Assembly: GCA_937858235.1 (NCBI GenBank)
Contig: CALLZZ010000129.1
Coordinates: 1 to 18,611 of the forward strand
DNA: 18,611 bases
Reading direction: 5' to 3'
Source of the DNA: an uncultured Clostridia bacterium
Lineage (GTDB): Bacteria; Bacillota; Clostridia; Oscillospirales; Oscillospiraceae
Part shown: positions 13,862-18,611 of the stretch, in pieces
Numbering within the stretch: the first letter of the stretch is position 1
Layout of the letters: each line of letters starts with the position of its first letter
Notes under the pieces: model-generated
Seen by the model: the letters and a program-made list of their open reading frames with translations, nothing else
Database searches by the model: none
What the model was told of the DNA's origin: nothing
Translations under genes and position numbers: made by a program

Positions 13862-14566
13862 CTACGCCAATTTCTCTCTTAGATGCTGTACCGCTTTCCG
13901 TTCAATACGGCTGATCTGTACCTGGCTGACTCCGATCACCTTGGCCGTTCGCTCCTGGGTAAAACCACGGAAGTAGCGCAGCATAATGACCATCTGCTCC
14001 CGCTCCGGTAAGCTGGAAATGGCATCCCGCAGGGCAATATGCTCTACCAACGACTCTTCCATTCCCGTGTCTCCCAGCGCGGACTCCAACGTTAATCCCT
14101 CTGCCGTCTCGCTCTGGAGGGAGGTCACTTGGGCTGTAGCGGTTTCGATGGAGGCAATGGTTTCAATTTCCATCCCCGTCTCCTCCGCCAACTCACTCAC
14201 TGCTGGTTCCCGCCCCAGCCTCGTTCGCAGCCGTTCTCGGGCTGAGTATAACTTTCCCGCCTGCTCCTTTATGCTGCGGCTGACCTTGACTGCTCCGTCA
14301 TCCCGGAGAAACCGGCGAATTTCTCCGGCGATCTTCGGCACCGCGTAGGTAGAAAAGCAGGTGCCGTATTCCGGATCAAAGCCCTGGATTGCCTTTAAAA
14401 ATCCGATGCACCCCAATTGAAAAAGGTCTTCCAGTTCTACGCCCCGTCCCGAATACCGCTGCACTATGCTCCAGATCAGCCGGTCATTGGTGCGAATGAT
14501 CTCCTGACACGCCTCCCGATCCCCTTCTCTGGCCGATGCCAGCAGGTCCTTCTGTTCCGAAATCAT
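13862..14566 (-). CDS. sigF: RNA polymerase sigma factor SigF (SpoIIAC), forespore-specific
   Basis: The 234-residue sigma-70 family protein has region 2 at about 28-97 (LEDLFQLGCIGFLKAI and FSTYAVPKIAGEIRRFLRDD), region 3 at about 100-170, and region 4 at about 180-234 with the helix-turn-helix FTQERTAKVIGVSQVQISRI. SigF is the first compartment-specific sigma factor of sporulation and is held inactive by SpoIIAB. The related sigma-G could look similar, but the position as third gene of spoIIAA-spoIIAB-sigF settles the name. The ATG overlaps the spoIIAB stop by 4 bases (ATGA, 14563-14566), giving translational coupling. No clear terminator follows; the next 72 bases hold the promoter of the HAD gene. 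Confidence 0.96.
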   Translation of the reverse strand: MISEQKDLLASAREGDREACQEIIRTNDRLIWSIVQRYSGRGVELEDLFQLGCIGFLKAIQGFDPEYGTCFSTYAVPKIAGEIRRFLRDDGAVKVSRSIKEQAGKLYSARERLRTRLGREPAVSELAEETGMEIETIASIETATAQVTSLQSETAEGLTLESALGDTGMEESLVEHIALRDAISSLPEREQMVIMLRYFRGFTQERTAKVIGVSQVQISRIERKAVQHLREKLA

Positions 14567-15006
14567 TCGCTGTGGGACAGACGGCGGGAAATTCGTCTGC
14601 GCAGGGTCAGGGTTGTCCCCTTTCCCACCTGAGACCGCACGCGCATGGTATCCATAAAGCTCTCCATGATGGTGAATCCCATTCCGCTGCGATCTGCTCC
14701 TCCGGTGGTGTACATGGGCTCCTTGGCTTGTTCAATATTCGAGATTCCAATGCCCCAGTCCCGAATCACAATTTCCAGTATGTGCTCCGGAAAAATTCGC
14801 ATCCGAACCATAACCTTTCCAATTTCGTTGGGATACGCATGGATGATAGCGTTGGTGACGCCTTCCGATACGGCAGTCTTAATGTCCCCCAATTCTTCCA
14901 GCGTAGGGTCCATTTGCGCCGCAAAGCATGCCGCGGCCGCCCGGGCAAAGCCCTCGTTAGAGCTGCGGCTTAAAAATTCCATTTTCACTTCGTTCACCGG
15001 TTTCAT
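14563..15006 (-). CDS. spoIIAB: Anti-sigma F factor / serine kinase SpoIIAB
   Basis: The 147-residue GHKL-fold kinase binds and inhibits SigF, and phosphorylates SpoIIAA using ATP. ATP-site motifs are visible: the N box SEGVTNAIIHAY (Glu48, Asn52), the G1 box RDWGIGI (Asp83) and the G2 box RSGMGFTIMES (106-116). The N-terminus MKPVNEVKMEF aligns with B. subtilis SpoIIAB. The frame opens from a GTG at 15030, but that overlaps spoIIAA. The ATG at 15006 has GGAGAGGAGG (15019-15028) 12 bases upstream, inside the last codons of spoIIAA. It lies 7 bases after the spoIIAA stop and overlaps sigF by 4 bases, the standard compact partner-switching operon. Confidence 0.97.
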   Translation of the reverse strand: MKPVNEVKMEFLSRSSNEGFARAAAACFAAQMDPTLEELGDIKTAVSEGVTNAIIHAYPNEIGKVMVRMRIFPEHILEIVIRDWGIGISNIEQAKEPMYTTGGADRSGMGFTIMESFMDTMRVRSQVGKGTTLTLRRRISRRLSHSE

Positions 15007-15013
15007 ATGTATC

Positions 15014-15337
15014 TCATTCCTCCTCTCCACTGAACGTAATCGACATCATCTTTTGCAGTCCTGCCGTCCGCAGCACTCTGCCTGCCTGGTGCGGAACTTG
15101 GGTCACACGGAACTGACCTTCTACCTCCCGCATCCGCCGACAGGTGCGCAGCAGTACCGCGATTCCAGAGGAATCCATAAAGGTCACCCCCGACAGATCT
15201 AAAATTAACTCTTTTGGGTAGCTGATTTCAATCTTTCGCTCCAGATCCAACATCAGCTGCTTTGCCCGGTGATGATCCACCTCGCCGGCGATCAGTGCCG
15301 TCATTTTTCGTCCGTCCATCTTGCAGCTTAATGGCAT
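15014..15337 (-). CDS. spoIIAA: Anti-anti-sigma F factor SpoIIAA
   Basis: The 107-residue STAS-domain protein, when unphosphorylated, displaces SigF from SpoIIAB. The phosphorylation loop FMDSSGIAV (54-62) carries Ser57, equivalent to the regulated serine of B. subtilis SpoIIAA, and the early IAGEVDHHRA is another hallmark. ATG 15337 is chosen because AAGAGG lies 8 bases upstream and MPLSCKMDGRKM aligns with known N-termini. An in-frame ATG at 15364 would lie in the T-tract of the valS terminator and adds 9 residues. It is the first gene of the spoIIA operon; its promoter must lie in the 141-base gap after valS, but no convincing sigma-H pair was found. Confidence 0.96.
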   Translation of the reverse strand: MPLSCKMDGRKMTALIAGEVDHHRAKQLMLDLERKIEISYPKELILDLSGVTFMDSSGIAVLLRTCRRMREVEGQFRVTQVPHQAGRVLRTAGLQKMMSITFSGEEE

Positions 15338-15362
15338 TTGGTTCGCCTCTTTTCCTTCGTGC

Positions 15363-15404
15363 ATAAAAAATCATCTTGCACCGATTTTCCGATACAAGAT
15401 GATT
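15363..15404 (-). terminator. Terminator of valS, located in the spoIIAA leader region
   Basis: On the minus strand AATCATCTTG and CAAGATGATT (15395-15404 and 15369-15378) form a 10-bp stem with a 16-base loop. A run of six T follows (15365-15370). It lies 75 bases after the valS stop and 26 bases before the spoIIAA start. Confidence 0.8.
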
Positions 15405-15478
15405 ATAAATGATAATGCTGCTAAAGTTTGTCAAACTGGGGATGGTGCTAAAAATTCAGTTCTATTTTGCAACGTAAA
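15405..15478 (-). promoter_or_regulatory. Probable spoIIA promoter region with a Spo0A-box-like site
   Basis: TGTCAAA (15429-15435, plus strand) is one base off the Spo0A box and sits in a palindrome GTTTG-A-CAAAC on the minus strand. In B. subtilis spoIIA is transcribed by sigma-H with Spo0A~P. A GAATT-like -10 is seen near 15455, and TTGACA and TATAAT motifs occur but 21 bases apart. The real promoter cannot be fixed. Confidence 0.35.
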
Positions 15479-18106
15479 TTATCCCAGTGCCGCCAAAGAG
15501 CTTTCCAGCTGTTCGATTTCCTTCTGTGCCTTCATCAGATTTTCTTTCTCCCGCTGCACCACTTCTGCCGGTGCCTTGGAAGTAAATTTCTTATTGGACA
15601 ATTTCTTTTCAATGCTGTCCTGATATTTTCTCTTCTTTTCCAGTTCCTTACTCAGACGTTTTTTCTCCGCCTCCAGATCCACTAGCTCCGCCATGGGAAT
15701 ATACAGCTTGGCATCTGCGGTAATCACGCTGACCAGTCCGGATAAACTTGCCGGTGCCCCAGTGGTAATGGTCACCTCACTGGCAAAGGCCAAACGCTGA
15801 AGGAAGGGGATTCCCGTCTGGAACACATCGTTCTCATCGGTGGTAATCCGCAGCTCTGCCTTCCGTGAGGGCGGTACGTTCATCTCCGCACGGCGGGCAC
15901 GAATCCCCTTAATTGCTGCCATGATCTTCTCCATAGCAGTTTCATCCGCAGCGTAGTCAAATTCTGGACGCTCTACCGGCCAATCCTGGAGCATCAGGAA
16001 ATCGCCTTCATGAGGCAGTACCTGCCAAATCTCCTCGGTGATGAAGGGCATAAAGGGGTGAAGCATCTTCATAATGTCGGTCAGTACATAGCAAAGTACC
16101 TGCTGGGCCTGTTCCTTGGCCTCCTGATCTGCACCAGACAGGCGGGACTTAGTCAGCTCGATATACCAGTCACAATAGGTGTCCCAGATGAAGTCGTAGA
16201 GCTTTTGCGCAGCCACACCCAACTCATAATGCTCCATGTTGATCGTAACTTCTCTGATCACATTATTCAGCTTGGAGAGAATCCACTTATCCTCCAGCTC
16301 TAGTGTTTCCGGAAGCTGGCACTTGTCGATGGTCATGTTCATCATCAAGAAGCGGGAGGCGATCCAAATCTTATTGCAGAAGTTCCGCATGGCCTCACAC
16401 TTTTCCGTGAAGAAACGCATATCGTTGCCAGGGCTGTTGCCGGTGATCAGGTTGTAGCGCAGAGCATCGCAGCCGTACTGGTCGATCATCTCCAGGGGAT
16501 CAATGCCATTGCCCAAGCTCTTGGACATCTTTCTACCCTGGCTGTCCCGCACCAGACCGTGGATAAAGACGGTGTGGAAGGGATACTTCCCTATGTGCTC
16601 ACAACCGGAGAAGATCATTCGAGCCACCCAGAAGAAGATAATGTCGTAACCAGTGACCAACACATCGGTGGGATAGAAATACTTCATGTCCTCAGTGTCG
16701 TCCGGCCATCCCAACGTGGAGAAGGGCCACAGTGCAGAGGAGAACCAGGTGTCCAGCACGTCCTCTTCCCGGGTGATGTTAGCGCTGCCGCAGTGTTTGC
16801 AGCAGGAGGGATCCTCTTGATCCACGGTGATCTCACCGCAGTCCTCGCAATACCAGGCAGGGATCTGGTGTCCCCACCACAGCTGACGGGAAATGCACCA
16901 GTCGTGGACATTCTCCATCCAGTTCAGGTACGTCTTTGAGAACCGCTCCGGAACGAATTTCACTTCGCCGTCCTTGACCACCCGCATTGCCTCTTCCGCC
17001 AGCGGCTGCATTTTCACAAACCACTGAGCAGAGATAATGGGTTCCACATCGTTGTGGCAGCGGTAGCAAGTGCCTACGTTATGGCCGTAGTCTTCTACCT
17101 TCTCCAGCAGTCCCAGTTCTTCCAGATCCTTTACCACGGCCTTCCGACACTCGTACCGATCCATGCCCTGGTATTTTCCGCCGTTTTCATTGACCTTGCC
17201 GTTGTCGTCCAGAACCCGGATTACTTCCAGATTATGACGCAGCCCCACTTCAAAGTCATTGGGGTCGTGGGCAGGGGTCATCTTCACGCAGCCGGTGCCG
17301 AAGTCCATCTCCACGTAATCGTCTGCCACAATGGGCATTTCACGATTCATGATGGGCAGGATGCAGGTTTTTCCGATCAGGTGCTGATAGCGCTCATCGT
17401 TGGGGTTCACCGCAACACCGGTATCGCCCATCATGGTTTCCGGGCGGGTGGTTGCAACCACCAGGTATCCACTGCCATCGGCCAGAGGGTAACGCATATG
17501 CCACAGGTGACCGGGCTTATCTACATATTCCACCTCTGCGTCGGACAGGGCGGTAACACAGTTCGGACACCAGTTAATAATCCGGCTGCCCCGATAAATC
17601 AGATCTTTTTCGTACAGGGACACAAACACTGCTCGGACAGCCTTGGAACAACCCTCGTCCATGGTAAATCTGGCCCGCTCCCAGTCACAGGAGGCACCCA
17701 GCTTTTTCTGCTGCTCTACAATGCGGTTGCCATACTTTTTTTTCCAGGCCCAAACCCGCTCCAGAAACTTGTCGCGACCCAAATCATATCGTGTTTTCCC
17801 TTCGTTGACACGCAGATCTTCCTCTACCTTGATCTGGGTAGCGATGCCTGCGTGATCCGTACCGGGAACCCACAGCGCCGCATAGCCCTGCATCCGTTTA
17901 AACCGGATCAGAATATCCTGTAGGGTAGCATCCATTGCATGGCCCATATGCAGCTGTCCAGTGACGTTGGGCGGGGGCATCACAATTGTAAACGGTTTTT
18001 TATCGGGATCGCGGTGACCCCGGAAACAGCCATTGGTCTCCCACTGTTCATAAATTCTGGATTCAACCTCTTTTGGGTCATAGACTTTCGGAAGTTCTCT
18101 TGCCAT
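15479..18106 (-). CDS. valS: Valine-tRNA ligase
   Basis: The 875-residue class I aminoacyl-tRNA synthetase charges tRNA-Val. Visible parts are the HMGH form of the HIGH signature (53-56, after PPPNVTGQL), the CP1 editing domain (about 195-340) with TTRPET at 219-224 and the AHDPNDFEVG segment, a CxxC...CxxC zinc-type knuckle (C420, C423, C436, C439), KMSKS at 526-530, an anticodon-binding domain, and the C-terminal coiled-coil arm (about 810-870) that separates ValRS from IleRS. Length agrees with bacterial ValS. ATG 18106 is preferred with GGAG 8 bases upstream; a GTG at 18115 would add only MDN. It is preceded by a T-box leader and followed by its own terminator, so its expression answers to uncharged tRNA-Val. 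Confidence 0.98.
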   Translation of the reverse strand: MARELPKVYDPKEVESRIYEQWETNGCFRGHRDPDKKPFTIVMPPPNVTGQLHMGHAMDATLQDILIRFKRMQGYAALWVPGTDHAGIATQIKVEEDLRVNEGKTRYDLGRDKFLERVWAWKKKYGNRIVEQQKKLGASCDWERARFTMDEGCSKAVRAVFVSLYEKDLIYRGSRIINWCPNCVTALSDAEVEYVDKPGHLWHMRYPLADGSGYLVVATTRPETMMGDTGVAVNPNDERYQHLIGKTCILPIMNREMPIVADDYVEMDFGTGCVKMTPAHDPNDFEVGLRHNLEVIRVLDDNGKVNENGGKYQGMDRYECRKAVVKDLEELGLLEKVEDYGHNVGTCYRCHNDVEPIISAQWFVKMQPLAEEAMRVVKDGEVKFVPERFSKTYLNWMENVHDWCISRQLWWGHQIPAWYCEDCGEITVDQEDPSCCKHCGSANITREEDVLDTWFSSALWPFSTLGWPDDTEDMKYFYPTDVLVTGYDIIFFWVARMIFSGCEHIGKYPFHTVFIHGLVRDSQGRKMSKSLGNGIDPLEMIDQYGCDALRYNLITGNSPGNDMRFFTEKCEAMRNFCNKIWIASRFLMMNMTIDKCQLPETLELEDKWILSKLNNVIREVTINMEHYELGVAAQKLYDFIWDTYCDWYIELTKSRLSGADQEAKEQAQQVLCYVLTDIMKMLHPFMPFITEEIWQVLPHEGDFLMLQDWPVERPEFDYAADETAMEKIMAAIKGIRARRAEMNVPPSRKAELRITTDENDVFQTGIPFLQRLAFASEVTITTGAPASLSGLVSVITADAKLYIPMAELVDLEAEKKRLSKELEKKRKYQDSIEKKLSNKKFTSKAPAEVVQREKENLMKAQKEIEQLESSLAALG

Positions 18107-18138
18107 ATTATCCACTCCATTTCATTCCTAACAAACAT

Positions 18139-18175
18139 AAAAAAGCCCTGAGCGATCTAAACAACAGCTCAGGGC
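18139..18175 (-). terminator. Regulated terminator of the valS T-box leader
   Basis: A 9-bp GC-rich stem with a 13-base loop is followed by six T on the minus strand. It ends about 30 bases before the valS start and is the OFF structure of the T-box. Confidence 0.92.
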
Positions 18176-18408
18176 GAAAAGGACGTATTTCCGTGGTACC
18201 ACCTGAATTCAGGCCATAAAGCGACCTACACTCAAACCCGTAACGTGGGATACTCCGCCGAAACTTATTGCCTGCCAAAAACAGAGTTCAGCCCCGGGAC
18301 TCCAGGATGACCTTTCCATGTTATTCCACCAGAGCTTCCACCAACCGCTCCGTCTCTTGGCAGGAAAAACATGTACTTCCTTCCCTTCAATGTCCTTTTA
18401 GATATTAG
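18139..18408 (-). ncRNA. T-box leader riboswitch upstream of valS
   Basis: The minus strand holds the conserved T-box core AGGTGGTACCACGG (18191-18204), which pairs with the NCCA end of uncharged tRNA in the antiterminator. Downstream is a terminator with a 9-bp stem (GCCCTGAGC/GCTCAGGGC, 18145-18153 and 18167-18175) and a run of six T at 18139-18144. Upstream, CCTGCCAA and TTGGCAGG (around 18355 and 18280) can close a large stem I. A palindrome CCTGAATTCAGG (18203-18214) abuts the core. When tRNA-Val is uncharged the antiterminator should form and valS be read. I could not assign the specifier codon (expected GUN) with confidence. Confidence 0.93.
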
Positions 18409-18413
18409 TTTGC

Positions 18414-18442
18414 ATTATAGAGAAACCCCAGCATTTTGTCAA
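18414..18442 (-). promoter_or_regulatory. Consensus sigma-A promoter of valS
   Basis: On the minus strand TTGACA (18437-18442) and TATAAT (18414-18419), both perfect, are separated by 17 bases. Transcription should start near 18407, giving a leader of about 300 bases that contains the T-box. Confidence 0.92.
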
Positions 18443-18509
18443 GGTTTTCGCCTTATCCGTTCTTTTTGGGGTTCTTCCTCAAAAATGGATGAAAAGACAG
18501 GAAAATTTA

Positions 18510-18538
18510 TTGTCTGCTTGGTTATAATATGATATAAT
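18510..18538 (+). promoter_or_regulatory. Predicted promoter of the last, divergent gene
   Basis: TTGTCT (18510-18515) and TATAAT (18533-18538) are 17 bases apart. A second TATAAT at 18523-18528 has no matching -35. It diverges from the valS promoter about 70 bases away. Confidence 0.75.
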
Positions 18539-18574
18539 AATAGCAAAAAGATTCTTGAAAAGGAGGCACTCACC

Positions 18575-18611
18575 ATGTTTTTTTCCATCCTGTGGACCCT
18601 CATTTGCGGCT
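18575..18611 (+). CDS. Start of an unidentified gene, probable membrane or exported protein (partial)
   Basis: An ATG at 18575 lies 8 bases after AAGGAGG (18560-18566) and downstream of a good promoter. Only 12 codons are present (MFFSILWTLICG) before the window ends. The residues are strongly hydrophobic, fitting a transmembrane helix or signal sequence. Nothing more can be said about function. Confidence 0.6.
   Translation, partial: MFFSILWTLICG

Noticed and set aside
15421..15478. Sigma-A promoter TTGACA/TATAAT before spoIIAA
   Set aside because: The two hexamers are 21 bases apart, outside the normal 16-18, so I did not call a promoter from them.
17054..17923. 289-codon plus-strand open frame
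   Set aside because: It is antisense to valS and is a by-product of valS codon usage.
1..18611. CRISPR arrays, insertion sequences, tRNA or rRNA genes, phage genes
   Set aside because: No regularly spaced repeats, transposase motifs, tRNA-like cloverleaves or phage structural genes were seen on either strand.

Overview
The window looks like a chromosomal segment of a spore-forming Clostridia bacterium, probably an Oscillospiraceae-type gut commensal (inferred, not proven). The grounds are the glgC-glgD-glgA arrangement, Spo0A, SpoIVB and a SpoIIA operon, strong GGAGG ribosome binding sites, a T-box-controlled valS, and roughly 50% G+C with AT-rich intergenic DNA.

Layout. 1-2889 (+): end of a glycogen operon (C-terminus of glgC, whole glgD and glgA) closed by a strong terminator. 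2900-4670 (+): an alpha/beta hydrolase with its own promoter, then a secreted lysine-rich FN3 protein with a C-terminal Cys/His motif and a very long hairpin terminator. 4735-5815 (-): spo0A with a TTG start and several Spo0A-box-like sites upstream. 5853-8520: an accessory or decaying interval holding a broken Na+/Ca2+ exchanger (-), a LUD-domain gene (+), a short unidentified coding remnant (-) and an EamA transporter (+). 8577-10862 (-): spoIVB, then a GH25 lipoprotein gene. 10857-12361 (-): a MATE transporter. 12431-13848 (-): a SGNH hydrolase and HAD phosphatase operon. 13862-15337 (-): the spoIIAA-spoIIAB-sigF operon. 15363-18442 (-): valS with terminator, T-box leader and consensus promoter. 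18510-18611 (+): promoter and first codons of a divergent membrane-protein gene.

How the genes work together. GlgC/GlgD/GlgA make ADP-glucose and polymerise it into glycogen. Spo0A is the sporulation master regulator. SpoIIAA/SpoIIAB/SigF form the forespore partner-switching module, and SpoIVB is the forespore protease that signals sigma-K activation in the mother cell, so three checkpoints of sporulation lie within about 10.5 kb. Sites containing GTCGAA, the core of the Spo0A box TGTCGAA, occur upstream of spo0A (three copies) and inside the predicted promoter regions of the GH25 and MATE genes. This suggests, but does not prove, that the locus forms a local Spo0A-linked regulatory neighbourhood. 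I found no CRISPR array, insertion sequence, tRNA or rRNA, and no clearly novel multi-gene system.
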